From NCBI RefSeq assembly GCF_013407935.1, contig NZ_JACBZU010000003.1:124001-188000 (forward strand): DNA of 64,000 nt. Reading direction: 5' to 3'. Position numbers and translations under genes: made by a program. How positions within the stretch are numbered: the stretch's first letter is position 1; each line of letters begins with the position of its first letter. This DNA is from Allomuricauda sp. ARW1Y1. GTDB lineage: Bacteria; Bacteroidota; Bacteroidia; Flavobacteriales; Flavobacteriaceae. This document shows positions 52,821 to 63,121 of the stretch, piece by piece. A model generated the notes under the pieces. The model had not been told where the DNA came from. It saw only the letters and a list, made by a program, of their open reading frames with translations, and made no database searches.

Positions 52821-53888
52821 TTATTCTGAAAGTACGGTCCTGAACCCCAAATGTTCCATTCCCGAATCGGGGCTGGTGTTCATCCGTGCGGAAATGCGAT
52901 AACTGGCACAGTAGGAAGCACTGCATAGAAACGACCCCCCTTTGATGACGCGTTCCCTTGCCCTTGGGTTCCCGGGATTGAAAGCCCTCTTCGCACCCTT
53001 TGGATTTTGGGCAACCTTGCCGCTCAAGGCCAATTGTTGATAGTAATTGGTGTTGTACCAGTCGCTGGTCCATTCCCACACATTGCCTGCCATATCGTAA
53101 AGGCCATAGCCATTTTTGGGATAGCTCATCACGGGAGCGCTACGCTCATATCCATCTTCCATCGTATTTTCTACGGGGAATTCCCCTTCCCATGAGTTGG
53201 CATGGGCGCTTAATTGTTCCATGTCATCCCCCCAGAAAAATAAACTTCCCATCTGGTTGCCACGAGCCGCAAATTCCCATTCTGCTTCGGTGGGAAGTCT
53301 GCGGCCCGCCCATTCACAATACGCTTGGGCATCCTCAAACGCGATATGCACCACGGGATGATCTTCCTTCCCTTCAATGCTGCTTCCAGGTCCGTGGGGA
53401 TGTTTCCAATTGGCACCGATTCTCCATTCCCACCATTGGGAGTAGTCATACAGGTTGGGAACGCTGCTTTTTGCTTTTTTGAATACCAACGAGCCAGGTT
53501 GAAGAATGGAGTCATGGGGTTTTTCTGTACCGGCAGGCAATTGCTTTTTCAATGCTTCCCAATCCAACGCTCTTTCGGCTACGGTAACATAACCGGTTTC
53601 CTTCACAAATTTGGCAAACTGCGCATTGGTTACTTCGTGCTTGTCCATGTAAAAGCCATCTACATGTACTTTGTGCGCTGGTTTTTCATGGAACATGGCC
53701 ATATTGTCGTTGGGGACCGCTCCCTGCAGAAATTCACCTCCTGGAATCCATACCATTCCTTCCGGGGCTTTTTCTGATTGCAGGGCGTTATGGGACTCAA
53801 CTCCATTTTCTGATGCTTCGGACTTGTTGGTCTTGGATTTACAACTGAAAAGTACAATTAGGAATAGAAAATAGACTATCGGTTTCAA
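52821..53888 (-). CDS. Formylglycine-generating enzyme (SUMF1/FGE type)
   Basis: 355 residues with lipobox LFSC (Cys16), so periplasmic and lipid-anchored. FGE-sulfatase fold: GMVWIPGGEFLQGA, VDGFYMDKHEVTNAQFAKFV, HPVVHIAFEDAQAYCEWAGRRLPTEAEWEFAARG and GNVWEWTSDWY. Both copper-binding active-site cysteines of true FGEs are kept: Cys322 and Cys327 in KGGSFLCSASYCASYR, unlike EgtB or GldJ/K relatives. It converts Cys of C-X-P-S-R to formylglycine with O2. The clear client in this window is the sulfatase at 32301-33983. Confidence 0.92.
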   Translation of the reverse strand: MKPIVYFLFLIVLFSCKSKTNKSEASENGVESHNALQSEKAPEGMVWIPGGEFLQGAVPNDNMAMFHEKPAHKVHVDGFYMDKHEVTNAQFAKFVKETGYVTVAERALDWEALKKQLPAGTEKPHDSILQPGSLVFKKAKSSVPNLYDYSQWWEWRIGANWKHPHGPGSSIEGKEDHPVVHIAFEDAQAYCEWAGRRLPTEAEWEFAARGNQMGSLFFWGDDMEQLSAHANSWEGEFPVENTMEDGYERSAPVMSYPKNGYGLYDMAGNVWEWTSDWYNTNYYQQLALSGKVAQNPKGAKRAFNPGNPRARERVIKGGSFLCSASYCASYRISARMNTSPDSGMEHLGFRTVLSE

Positions 53889-54189
53889 AGCAAGGATTTT
53901 TTATGAGACCATAAAATTAAAAAAAGTACAGCATCAATATCCCTGAATGTTCATGATTATCCCGACTAGGTCAATCAGCGGACTATGACGGGATTTGTAA
54001 ACCATTTGATACAGAACTGCCATTGGCAACTTTCATTTCAAATAATCCCTCCCGCTTTTTATTGGGACAAAAGTTGTTGTTCGAGGGGTGGCTTCTGTTG
54101 TTGACATATTTTTTTTTCAAAACTTATTGAAATTCATTTACTTATAAAAGTACTTGGTTGCTTATAACTGCAGTACGTTAACAGACGCT
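53889..54189. other. 301-bp divergent intergenic region, no gene
   Basis: Separates the FGE gene (leftward) from the RND operon (rightward), so should hold both promoters. An inverted pair ATCCCG (53959-53964) and CGGGAT (53989-53994) flanks a 24-bp centre. No exact TAnnTTTG element was found. A TTG start at 54154 for the efflux protein is considered less likely than ATG 54190. Confidence 0.4.
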
Positions 54190-55647
54190 ATGAAAAAGAC
54201 TAGGATTTTGGGGAAATTTCCAAGGAAAGGTTATGTGCGAACTTTTTTCGTCCTATCACTCCTATCCTTACTGGGTCTTATCACCACTCATTGTTCCCCA
54301 AGGTACTCCAATCTTGCCCCTCCTTTGGACGAATTTGAGGAATTCAGTGTAACGGGAAAGGATACCCTAATCAACGAAAAATGGTGGGAAACCTTTCAGG
54401 ACGAGCAATTGAATGCGCTTATCGATAGTGCAATGCAGTCCAATTTGAACTTGGCAGCTACGTGGCAACAGTTTGTGGCATCAAGGGCGGTCATACGCAC
54501 ACAAGCTTCCAATAAGTGGCCGGCGATTGAAGCTTCTGCACAAACAGCCCGAACATTGCCCGAACCTGACTTCGTTGGTGGTGAGAATACGCAATTGGGT
54601 TTCTTATCCAGTTACGAGTTGGATGTGTGGGGAAGAATCGGAACAGCGGTCAACGCGGAAAAATTTAGATCGGAGGCCAGCTTTTTTGATTATCAGGCCA
54701 TAGCCTTGTCCCTTTCCGCCGAAATAGCGATCACTTGGTACCAGTTGCTCGCCGCCAAGAAACAACTTCAAATTACCAAAGACCAGATCAAGACCAATGA
54801 GGCTATAATCAAATTGATTCGCTCACGTTTTGTGGGCGGACAGATTAGGGCTGTGGATATTTTAAGACAGGCCCAGCTCTTGGAAAGCACCAAGGAACAA
54901 CAGATTATTTTTGAAACCAACGTCGCCCTTTTGGAGAATCAACTGGCAGTGCTGTTGGGCAAGCAGCCACAAGGTGTACTGCCTATGGAGGCAGCCAACT
55001 TACCCGAAATTCAGGAACTTCCAGACACCGGCCTACCATTGGATTTGGTACGTCGCAGGCCCGATTTGCGACAATCCTTCGCACTGCTGTTGGCCGCCGA
55101 TAGGGATATGGCGTCAGCAGTGCAAAGCAAATATCCACGGATTTCATTAAGTGGGCGGGGACAGTTTCGTTCCAATAATTTTGAAAACCTCTTCGACAAT
55201 TGGGCCTATTCCTTAACTGGAAACATTCTGGCACCCCTTTTTTATGGCGGACGTCTAAAGGCCGAGGCAGATAGGGCCACAGCCATTAAACAACAACGAT
55301 TGTATGAATACGGGCAAGCTACACTAGTGGCTTTTAGGGAGGTGGAAGATGCCTTGGTACAGGATGTGAAACAAACCGAACGATTGGAAAATATCGCACG
55401 CCAATTGGAACTGGCCGAAAAAAGTAACAAACAGCTACGGGTCGAGTTCTTGAACGGTTTCAGTCCTTATTTGGATGTGCTTTTGGGATTGGACCAAGAA
55501 CAACAACTGCGAAGGGATTATGTAGCGGCCCGATTGCAGCACGTACAAACCAGAATAGCGCTTCACCGTGCCCTAGCTGGGGGATTTGAAACGGGAAGGA
55601 CCTTGGATGACGGAAACAGTAAACTAAACGAATTCTATGAGCAGTAA
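54190..55647 (+). CDS. TolC-like RND outer-membrane efflux protein (NodT family)
   Basis: 485 residues from ATG 54190. The N-terminal signal ends in a lipobox-like THCS. Two outer-membrane-efflux-protein repeats of long helices are present, with family blocks WWETFQDEQLNALIDSAMQSNLNLAATWQQ, LSAEIAITWYQLLAAKKQL, LDLVRRRPDLRQSFALLLAADRDM and EVEDALVQDVKQTERL. It forms the exit duct of the tripartite pump. First gene of the operon, overlapping the adaptor gene by 11 bp. Confidence 0.92.
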   Translation: MKKTRILGKFPRKGYVRTFFVLSLLSLLGLITTHCSPRYSNLAPPLDEFEEFSVTGKDTLINEKWWETFQDEQLNALIDSAMQSNLNLAATWQQFVASRAVIRTQASNKWPAIEASAQTARTLPEPDFVGGENTQLGFLSSYELDVWGRIGTAVNAEKFRSEASFFDYQAIALSLSAEIAITWYQLLAAKKQLQITKDQIKTNEAIIKLIRSRFVGGQIRAVDILRQAQLLESTKEQQIIFETNVALLENQLAVLLGKQPQGVLPMEAANLPEIQELPDTGLPLDLVRRRPDLRQSFALLLAADRDMASAVQSKYPRISLSGRGQFRSNNFENLFDNWAYSLTGNILAPLFYGGRLKAEADRATAIKQQRLYEYGQATLVAFREVEDALVQDVKQTERLENIARQLELAEKSNKQLRVEFLNGFSPYLDVLLGLDQEQQLRRDYVAARLQHVQTRIALHRALAGGFETGRTLDDGNSKLNEFYEQ

Positions 55648-56845
55648 AAAACTGATTTTGATATGTTTGGCCATTTTGGTCGGGGGAATCTTGATTACCG
55701 TACTCATTTTTTCCACCGAGCCTGAAGCACAAAGTGAAGGAGCCAGCATTGAAACTGCCATCTTGGTCGATGTCGTGGAAGCCGAAAAGGGGACCTATGC
55801 CCCGACCATAGTGGCCACGGGTACGGTTCAGCCTGTGGAAGATGTTACCCTAAGCCCCTTGGTATCCGGCCAGATTATCCGCAGAGACCCGGCATTCACA
55901 CCGGGCGGATTTGTAAAAAAAGGCGAGGTCCTACTACAAATAGACCCATCGGATTACCGAAATACTTTGGAACTCAGGAAAAGTGAACTATTGCAATCGG
56001 AAACCACCTTGGCCACCGAAATGGGGAGGCAGCAAATCGCTGAACAAGACCTACAGCTCATTACAAGGGACTCGCTATTTGGGAGTAATCCACTCTCGGA
56101 GGATGAAACCCAGTTGGTACTGCGCAAACCGCAATTAAATGCCGTAAAGGCTACTATCGAAGCTGCGAAAGCTTCGGTAAATCAAGCCCAATTGAATTTG
56201 GAAAGAACAACTATACGAGCACCCTTTGATGCCCATATCCTAAGTCAAAATGTGACCATAGGTTCGCAAGTGGCCCAGGGTGATGCTTTGGGAAGGATCG
56301 TAGGGACCGATAGTTACTGGGTTACGGCAACTGTGCCCATTTCCAGATTGCAATGGCTTCGATTTCCGGAATCCACCAATGACAAAGGCTCAATGGTTCA
56401 TATCGAAAATCCTACCGCTTGGCCAAAGGATTCGCATAGGGAGGGGTATTTGGATAGGCAAATAGGTGCTTTGGATGCACAAACACGACTAGCTAGGGTT
56501 CTGGTCAGGGTAGACGACCCGTTGGCAACGTCTGAAGAACTTGAAGGTGCCCCAAAATTAATGATAGGAACCTTTGTGGAAGTGAACATTCAGGCAGATT
56601 CCATTCCCGATGTGGTGAGGCTCGACAGGGATCTGGTCCGAAGCAATCAAACAGCTTGGGTGATGAAGGACAGTCTTTTGGAGATACGCGAGTTGGATAT
56701 CATCCTAACGGATAATCGCTATGCTTACGTGAGGTCAGGTTTGGAACAGGGGGACATGGTGGTAACCACCAATCTTAGCACGGTTTCCAATGGAATCGAA
56801 CTTCGGACGAGGTCGGAAGAAAGCACTACGGGAAGCAATGATTAA
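55637..56845 (+). CDS. RND periplasmic adaptor (membrane fusion protein)
   Basis: 402 residues: N-terminal membrane anchor (LILICLAILVGGILITVLIF), biotinyl-lipoyl-like halves (VATGTVQPVEDVTLSPLVSGQI and LERTTIRAPFDAHILSQNVTIGSQV), an alpha-hairpin between them (about 115-185), and a C-terminal beta-barrel and membrane-proximal domain. Connects the outer-membrane channel and inner-membrane pump. Substrates are not readable. Confidence 0.92.
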   Translation: MSSKKLILICLAILVGGILITVLIFSTEPEAQSEGASIETAILVDVVEAEKGTYAPTIVATGTVQPVEDVTLSPLVSGQIIRRDPAFTPGGFVKKGEVLLQIDPSDYRNTLELRKSELLQSETTLATEMGRQQIAEQDLQLITRDSLFGSNPLSEDETQLVLRKPQLNAVKATIEAAKASVNQAQLNLERTTIRAPFDAHILSQNVTIGSQVAQGDALGRIVGTDSYWVTATVPISRLQWLRFPESTNDKGSMVHIENPTAWPKDSHREGYLDRQIGALDAQTRLARVLVRVDDPLATSEELEGAPKLMIGTFVEVNIQADSIPDVVRLDRDLVRSNQTAWVMKDSLLEIRELDIILTDNRYAYVRSGLEQGDMVVTTNLSTVSNGIELRTRSEESTTGSND

Positions 56846-56854
56846 AGAATTGAT

Positions 56855-59800
56855 GTGATGGAAGAAGAAAAGAAAAAGAATCGAAAGGTGCGCAAGGAAG
56901 GCGCCATTGGTTATATGGCAAGGAATTCCATTGCCACCAATCTCTTGATGTTGATACTCCTTGGTGGCGGTATTTTCACCATGTACACCATTCAAAAGGA
57001 GGTGTTTCCCGAATTTCAACTGGATTTTGTGGATGTATCCGTTGCCTACCCCGGGGCTTCTCCCGCAGAAGTGGAGCAAGGGGTGCTGCAACCGGTGGAA
57101 GAGGCGGTACGAAGTGTTCAGGGTATCAAGGAAATTGTTTCGGAAGCAAGTGAAGGTTCAGGGCAGATCAGTATTGAATTGGTTGCTGGCTCCGAACGCA
57201 TGAAGGCTTTTCAGGACATAGATCAAGCCATTAACCGAATCCGTACCTTTCCAGATGATATAGAACGTCCAGAGGTTAGTCTGAGGTCTAGACAAAGGGA
57301 TGTCATCCAAATAGGGCTTTACGGTGATGCGGATATTTGGACACTCCGAGTACTGGCCGAACGTTTACGTACTCTGCTGCTCAACGATCCTTCCATTACC
57401 CAGGTGGAACTCAATAATGTGCCCGATTATGAGACACGGATAGAAATCACACGGAACAACCTACAAAAATACAACCTTACCCTTGGCCAAGTGGCCGACA
57501 TTATCCGTCAAAGTAGCAACGATGTTCCTGCCGGGGCCGTCCAGACCCAAAGTGGGGAAATTCTCCTGAGGATGAAGGAACGCAAACAATGGGCGGACGA
57601 ATACGGAAATATCACTATAGTTTCGGCACCCTCTGGAGCCAAGGTAAGTTTAAAGGACATTGCAACCATTACCGATGGATTTGAAGAGACCGGCTTTCAT
57701 GGTCAATTTAACCAACAGAACTACGTAGAACTCCAAATTTTTAGGATTGGCGATCAATCCCCCCTGGAAATCGAGGATGCCGTTCTGGGCATTTTGAAAG
57801 ATTATCAATTGCCACCGGGCATAAAGTTCCGAACGGATAGCAACCGCGCCTCCGATTATCGGGAGCGATTATCCTTGCTCACCGAAAATGGGGTGCTGGC
57901 CATTATCATTGTTTTGCTGATTTTGACCCTTTTCTTGGAATACCGATTGGCTTTTTGGGTGATGATGGGCATGACAGTTTCCTTTATAGGTGGAATGATA
58001 TTCCTTCCCATGCTTGGAATAAGTGTCAATATGATATCCATGTTCGGCTTTTTGGTGGTTTTGGGAATTGTGGTGGATGATGCCATTGTAGTGGGAGAGA
58101 ACGTTTATGAGTACCGTAAAAAAGGCTTAAGCCCAATGAAAGCGGCCATTGCAGGCACCAAAGACGTTTCCAAACCAGTGATTTTCAGTATCACAACAAC
58201 CATAATAGCTTTTGTTCCCTTATTGTTTATGCCCGGAGAAACCGGGAAGTTTTGGCAACCACTACCTGTGGTCGTGATTGTAATTTTGGCCGTTTCATTA
58301 CTGGAGGCACTCTTTATTTTACCTTCACACTTGGCCCACCTAAAAGAAGACACCAGTAAGAACAAATGGGTGCAAAAATTGGAAAAATGGCAAGGCTCGT
58401 TCGCTAACAGCTTCAACCAATTTATTGATAAACGTTATCGCCCTTTATTGGACAAATGCTTAAAGCATCGCTACATTACCCTTTGTAGTGCCATAGCCTT
58501 ATTATTGATTGTGGGAGGATATGGTTATAGCGGACACATGGGGATGATTTTAATGCCCGAGGTGGCTGCCGACGAAATTGAGGCAGGAGTCCGTTTGCCC
58601 GTGGGAACAACGCCCGATCAAGCGGCAAAAGTGGCCCACGATATTTCCAATGCCACCCAGCGCATGTTCGAAGAACACAATTTGTATGAAGTTGCCGAAG
58701 GCATCAAGACCAACGTTCGCGGACAAAATTTTATCGATGTGGAAATTGTGATGTTGCCCCCAGACCAAAGGGATATCACCGCAGGAGAGGTTATTGCACT
58801 TTGGCGTGACAATATTGGGGACATTGAAGGGGTGGACCAGATTACGTTTGAAGCGGAAAGAGGTCCGGGAGGGGCAAGACAAGCTATTAGTGTCGACCTC
58901 AGTCATTCGGATATCAATGTACTGGAAAAGGCAAGTGAAGCCTTCGTGGAACGAATGGATGCTTTTGCCAACACCCGCGATGTTACTGATAATTACAACA
59001 AAGGAAAGCTCCAATACGATTTTAAGCTTTTACCCCAAGGACGTAACCTAGGCCTTACCTCAAACGAGGTGGGAAGACAGGTTAGGGATGGCTTTTTTGG
59101 AGCCTTGGCCATGAGGCAACTTCGCGGAATGGACGAAATCGAAGTCCGTGTGAAACTGCCCATGGAAGAACGCAAGGATATCCGAAATTTGGAAAACTTT
59201 TTGGTCCGGACACAGGATGGGGTAGAAGTTCCCTTAATGGACGTGGTTGAGGTAGAGCAACGGGAAGCCTTCACCAGTATCAATCGTAGGGATGGCCGTA
59301 GGGTGGTGAATGTGGGAATGGATACCGAGCCCGCTAATGCCGTGGGACGTGTGATTGCCAAAGTACAGGAAGAAACATTGCCCCAGCTCAGGGCCGATTT
59401 CCCAGGAATTACATGGACCTTTGAAGGAAGCCAAGCCGACATGCGGGAAAGTACAAGTACGCTCAAGGCGGGTTTTGCCATTGCCATGTTGTTGATTTAT
59501 GCCTTGTTGGCCATTGCCTTTAGTAGCTATGTGCAACCCTTGATCGTGATGACAGCCATTCCCTTTGGGATTGTAGGGGCCGTTATCGGACATATTTTGT
59601 TGGGGTACGACCTTTCCTTGGTGAGTTTGATGGGAGTTATCGCCTTGTCCGGGGTTGTAGTAAACGACTCGTTGATTATGATCGATTACGCCAACAAGCG
59701 TCGTAAGGAAGGCGACCCGATTTATAAATCGATACATGAAGCGGGATTACGAAGGTTCCGACCCATCATTTTGACTACAATGACCACCTTTGGGGGACTG

Positions 59801-60004
59801 GCACCGATTATTTTGGAAACTTCCAGCCAAGCGTTTTACCTCATTCCCATGGCCATTTCCTTAGGCTTCGGGATTGTTTTTGCCACGGCCATCATCTTGG
59901 TCATTGTACCATGTCTCTATTTGGTTTTGGAAGATGCCCGTTTGGCGATTCAAAAAGGAAAGACCGTTGAAAAAGTGGATGTTTCGGAAACGGCTGTATC
60001 CTGA
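56855..60004 (+). CDS. RND multidrug/solute efflux permease (AcrB/HAE family)
   Basis: 1049 residues with 12 helices in the RND 1+5+1+5 plan. Landmarks are [38 protein letters not shown], and helix 4 with the proton-relay acidic pair in [18 protein letters not shown]. Helix 10-11 is [20 protein letters not shown], followed by [19 protein letters not shown]. Full length. 9 bp after the adaptor gene. The sequence suggests the hydrophobe/multidrug (not heavy-metal CusA) branch. Confidence 0.95.
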   Translation: MMEEEKKKNRKVRKEGAIGYMARNSIATNLLMLILLGGGIFTMYTIQKEVFPEFQLDFVDVSVAYPGASPAEVEQGVLQPVEEAVRSVQGIKEIVSEASEGSGQISIELVAGSERMKAFQDIDQAINRIRTFPDDIERPEVSLRSRQRDVIQIGLYGDADIWTLRVLAERLRTLLLNDPSITQVELNNVPDYETRIEITRNNLQKYNLTLGQVADIIRQSSNDVPAGAVQTQSGEILLRMKERKQWADEYGNITIVSAPSGAKVSLKDIATITDGFEETGFHGQFNQQNYVELQIFRIGDQSPLEIEDAVLGILKDYQLPPGIKFRTDSNRASDYRERLSLLTENGVLAIIIVLLILTLFLEYRLAFWVMMGMTVSFIGGMIFLPMLGISVNMISMFGFLVVLGIVVDDAIVVGENVYEYRKKGLSPMKAAIAGTKDVSKPVIFSITTTIIAFVPLLFMPGETGKFWQPLPVVVIVILAVSLLEALFILPSHLAHLKEDTSKNKWVQKLEKWQGSFANSFNQFIDKRYRPLLDKCLKHRYITLCSAIALLLIVGGYGYSGHMGMILMPEVAADEIEAGVRLPVGTTPDQAAKVAHDISNATQRMFEEHNLYEVAEGIKTNVRGQNFIDVEIVMLPPDQRDITAGEVIALWRDNIGDIEGVDQITFEAERGPGGARQAISVDLSHSDINVLEKASEAFVERMDAFANTRDVTDNYNKGKLQYDFKLLPQGRNLGLTSNEVGRQVRDGFFGALAMRQLRGMDEIEVRVKLPMEERKDIRNLENFLVRTQDGVEVPLMDVVEVEQREAFTSINRRDGRRVVNVGMDTEPANAVGRVIAKVQEETLPQLRADFPGITWTFEGSQADMRESTSTLKAGFAIAMLLIYALLAIAFSSYVQPLIVMTAIPFGIVGAVIGHILLGYDLSLVSLMGVIALSGVVVNDSLIMIDYANKRRKEGDPIYKSIHEAGLRRFRPIILTTMTTFGGLAPIILETSSQAFYLIPMAISLGFGIVFATAIILVIVPCLYLVLEDARLAIQKGKTVEKVDVSETAVS

Positions 60005-60061
60005 TTTTTCATTTTCAAAAAATCTCCGATTGGAAATAAAAAGGTTGCGTATTTTAGTGGT

Positions 60062-60904
60062 ATGCCGACCAAACAGTTTCATATCACCAAATCAACAGGG
60101 GAAAAGGTAGATTTTTCTATGGAGAAGCTGAAAAACTCATTGCAGTTCAGCGGTGCATCCAATGATATGGTGGAAGAAATTGTACAAAAAGTACAGGATG
60201 AACTCTATCACGGCATTACCACAAGGGAAATCTACAACCGTGCTTTTTCCCTATTGAAGAAAAAAGAGTCGGTTTACGCCTCCAAATACAAACTGAAGAA
60301 AGCTATTTATGAACTTGGGCCCACGGGTTTTCCCTTTGAAAAATTCATCAGCGGGATTCTGCATTATTCCGGTTTTGAAACGAAGGTCGGGGAAATCGTT
60401 CAAGGCACCTGTGTGTCCCACGAAATCGATGTTCTGGCCACAAAAAATAACATCCTAAATGTAATCGAGTGCAAATTCCACAGTGATGACGGGCTCAAAT
60501 GTAATGTAAAGGTTCCGCTCTATATCAACTCCAGATATAATGATGTAAAGACGCCCTTGGAAAGTAATAAGGATAAGACATTTACCACAACCAAAGGTTG
60601 GGTGGTCACCAACACGCGGTTCAGCCAGGATGCTCTTGAATATGGAAAGTGTGCTGGACTGTATCTGTTGAGCTGGGACTATCCTCACGGTGACGGTCTT
60701 AAGGAACGGATAGATAGGCTACGGCTATATCCGATTACCGTTTCCACCTTACTTTCCAATCGAGAGAAACACTTTTTGTTGGAACGGGATGTTGTCCTTT
60801 GTCGTGAATTGGTCAAAAATGGATTCTTACTGGATCACTTAGGTGTTTCCAACGGACGAAAGCAACGGATTCTGAAAGAAATGAAATCCTTGTGTAATCT
60901 CTAG
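60062..60904 (+). CDS. ATP-cone domain fused to Mrr-like restriction-endonuclease fold
   Basis: 280 residues. The N-terminal ATP-cone (about 1-90; FHITKSTGEKVDFSMEKLKNSLQFSGA, TTREIYNRAFSLL) resembles the nucleotide-sensing domain of ribonucleotide reductase/NrdR. The centre (about 95-215) is a PD-(D/E)XK nuclease: FEKFISGILHYSGFETKVGEIVQG, HEIDVLA, NILNVIECKFH (ExK). The basic helical C-terminus may bind nucleic acid. 7 bp before the beta-CASP RNase gene, so an operon. Likely a dNTP/ATP-gated nuclease; no methyltransferase is present. Confidence 0.8.
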   Translation: MPTKQFHITKSTGEKVDFSMEKLKNSLQFSGASNDMVEEIVQKVQDELYHGITTREIYNRAFSLLKKKESVYASKYKLKKAIYELGPTGFPFEKFISGILHYSGFETKVGEIVQGTCVSHEIDVLATKNNILNVIECKFHSDDGLKCNVKVPLYINSRYNDVKTPLESNKDKTFTTTKGWVVTNTRFSQDALEYGKCAGLYLLSWDYPHGDGLKERIDRLRLYPITVSTLLSNREKHFLLERDVVLCRELVKNGFLLDHLGVSNGRKQRILKEMKSLCNL

Positions 60905-60911
60905 CCAATCG

Positions 60912-62282
60912 ATGAAAACAGTACAAGTACATTTTTTGGGCGCATCAGGAACCGTTACCGGTTCCAAATTTTATCTGCACTCAGAGGATATCAAGGTTTT
61001 GGTGGATTGTGGTCTGTTCCAAGGCATAAAGGAACTGCGCCAGCAAAACTGGAGGCCCTTGCCCGTAGACCCCTCCGAAATGGATTATGTATTGTTAACT
61101 CACGGACATTTGGACCATTGCGGCTATTTGCCACTTTTGGTCCGTCAAGGATTTAGGGGAAAGATACTGGGAACAGCACCTACTTTGGAAATTGCACGGA
61201 TTATATTGGAGGACAGTGCCAAAATTCAAGAGGAGGAAGCCAAAAAGGCAAATGAAGAAGCCTACAGCAAGCACGACCCTGCGCTTCCCTTGTATACCAA
61301 AACGGATGTTGGTCTCACCCTGAAACTTTTTGAACAGGTGGACGAAGGGGAAACCATCGACTTGTCAGATCAATGTTCCGTTAGGTTTTTGTACAATGGA
61401 CATATCATTGGCTCTTGCTATTTGGAATTGAACCTACACGGAAAGTTGTTTGTGTTCTCCGGAGATGTGGGACGGCAACAAGATTTATTGCTCAACCCGC
61501 CCAAAAAACCCGAATGGGCAGATTACTTGTTCGTTGAAAGCACTTATGGGGATAGACTGCACCCCGAAGAGGATGTGGAGGGCATACTAACGGATTTGAT
61601 CGAACAGACGCTTTACCAAAAAGGAACCCTCATCATACCTTCGTTTGCTGTGGAACGGCTGCAATCCCTCATGTATCAATTGTGGACATTGTACCAGAAA
61701 AACCGGATTCCCAACATTCCCATTTTTGTGGACAGTCCCATGGGAAACAATGTGTTGGAGGTTTTTAGACAATTTCCGGAGTGGCATAAACTTTCGTCTT
61801 CGGAGTACCGAAATATGTATCGTCATATAAATGTGGTGAGTTCTTACGCGGAAACCTGGGAAACCATTGACGACCCAAGACCCAAAATAGTAATTGCGGG
61901 CAGCGGTATGGTCACTGGTGGTCGGGTGCTCACCTACATCAAACAATTGGCAGATAAGGAGTCCACCACTATTTTACTGGTTGGTTTCCAAGCAGAGGAA
62001 ACACGGGGAAGAAAGCTATTGGAAGGAGCAACCGAATTAAAAATCTACGGAAAATACATTCCAATCAAAGCGAAGGTCCACCATTTGGAAAGCTTGTCGG
62101 CCCACGCGGACCAATCGGAACTGTTGGCGTGGATGGGTAGCATAAAAAACGTTCCAGAAAAGGTGTTTTTGGTCCATGGCGAAGCCTCGGCCATGACCAT
62201 TTATAAGGATAGGATTCACCAAGCATACGGCTGGGACTGTCATATTCCGAAACTCCACGAAATGGTTGAGATTATGCTTTAA
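60912..62282 (+). CDS. Metallo-beta-lactamase/beta-CASP RNase (Ysh1-like)
   Basis: 456 residues. MBL zinc motif LTHGHLDHCGYLP (His64, His66, Asp68, His69), the strand HIIGSCYLELN, FSGDVGR, and VESTYGDRLHPEED. The beta-CASP insert follows (about 210-360; PSFAVERLQSLMYQLW, SGMVTGGRVLTYI), then the RMMBL end LSAHADQSELLAWM and VFLVHGE. This branch acts on RNA (endo/5'-exonuclease, CPSF73-like). Paired with the ATP-cone/nuclease gene. Confidence 0.92.
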   Translation: MKTVQVHFLGASGTVTGSKFYLHSEDIKVLVDCGLFQGIKELRQQNWRPLPVDPSEMDYVLLTHGHLDHCGYLPLLVRQGFRGKILGTAPTLEIARIILEDSAKIQEEEAKKANEEAYSKHDPALPLYTKTDVGLTLKLFEQVDEGETIDLSDQCSVRFLYNGHIIGSCYLELNLHGKLFVFSGDVGRQQDLLLNPPKKPEWADYLFVESTYGDRLHPEEDVEGILTDLIEQTLYQKGTLIIPSFAVERLQSLMYQLWTLYQKNRIPNIPIFVDSPMGNNVLEVFRQFPEWHKLSSSEYRNMYRHINVVSSYAETWETIDDPRPKIVIAGSGMVTGGRVLTYIKQLADKESTTILLVGFQAEETRGRKLLEGATELKIYGKYIPIKAKVHHLESLSAHADQSELLAWMGSIKNVPEKVFLVHGEASAMTIYKDRIHQAYGWDCHIPKLHEMVEIML

Positions 62283-62290
62283 AAGAAGCG

Positions 62291-62944
62291 TTACAGCTTC
62301 ATACCATAGCTGAGGTCACCTGCATCCCCAAGACCGGGGACAATGTATCCCTTGCTGGTCAATCCCTCATCCACCGCAGCGATCCAAAGGTGAGTATCCT
62401 CAGGGAAAACGTCCTGTACTTTGGCCAAGCCATCTTTGGACCCGATAACCGATATGATATGGATTTGTTTTGGCGTTCCATGGCTCTTTAAGGCATCGAG
62501 TACATTTTCCAAGGTCCTTCCCGTGGCCAACATGGGGTCGGTAAGTACCAATATTTTTCCATCCAAGGAAGGTGCAGCAAAATATTTTACAATCACTTCA
62601 AAGGCATCATCATTGTTCGGATGATGTCGATATGCGGAGATAAATGCGTTTTCGGCCCCATCAAAATAACTCAAAATGCCATGGTGCAAGGGCAGCCCGG
62701 CACGAAGCACGGAACAGAGCACCAATTGGTCCGAACACAAGAAAGACGATTTGGTGCCTAGGGGAGTGGTCACCTCTTTTTGTGAATAATCTAGGCTTTT
62801 ACTCAGTTCATAGGCCAAAATCTCACCAATACGTTCAATATTGCGGCGAAACCGCATAGGGTCTTTTTGTATGGTAACGTCCCTGATTTCGGCGATGAAG
62901 GTATTGAGAATGGAATGGGCTTGGTCGAATTGGTGAACGATCAT
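62291..62944 (-). CDS. upp: Uracil phosphoribosyltransferase
   Basis: 217 residues, type I PRTase. PRPP-binding signature LVLTDPMLATGRTLENVLDAL, the uracil-recognition end VDEGLTSKGYIVPGLGDAGD, and LCSVLRAGLPLHHG. Converts uracil plus PRPP to UMP in salvage. Convergent with the RNase gene, only 8 bp apart; start Met at 62944 fits family length. Confidence 0.96.
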   Translation of the reverse strand: MIVHQFDQAHSILNTFIAEIRDVTIQKDPMRFRRNIERIGEILAYELSKSLDYSQKEVTTPLGTKSSFLCSDQLVLCSVLRAGLPLHHGILSYFDGAENAFISAYRHHPNNDDAFEVIVKYFAAPSLDGKILVLTDPMLATGRTLENVLDALKSHGTPKQIHIISVIGSKDGLAKVQDVFPEDTHLWIAAVDEGLTSKGYIVPGLGDAGDLSYGMKL

Positions 62945-63121
62945 AGTACGGCAATTGAATCCACCTAAAGGTAAACCTTGTCCGTTACATATGAAAATGC
63001 GAGGGGAATGGATAGAGAACAGTGGGTTAACTGATAAAGATCATTGGCGAAAAAGTGAAATTTTGGCGAAATTTGATAGGATGACCTGTGACATCAACAG
63101 GCTTGAATCTAATAGCGTACT

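Noticed and set aside
60062-60904. Type IV restriction or R-M system
   Set aside because: No methyltransferase or McrB-like partner nearby; the ATP-cone fusion and RNase neighbour suggest another role.
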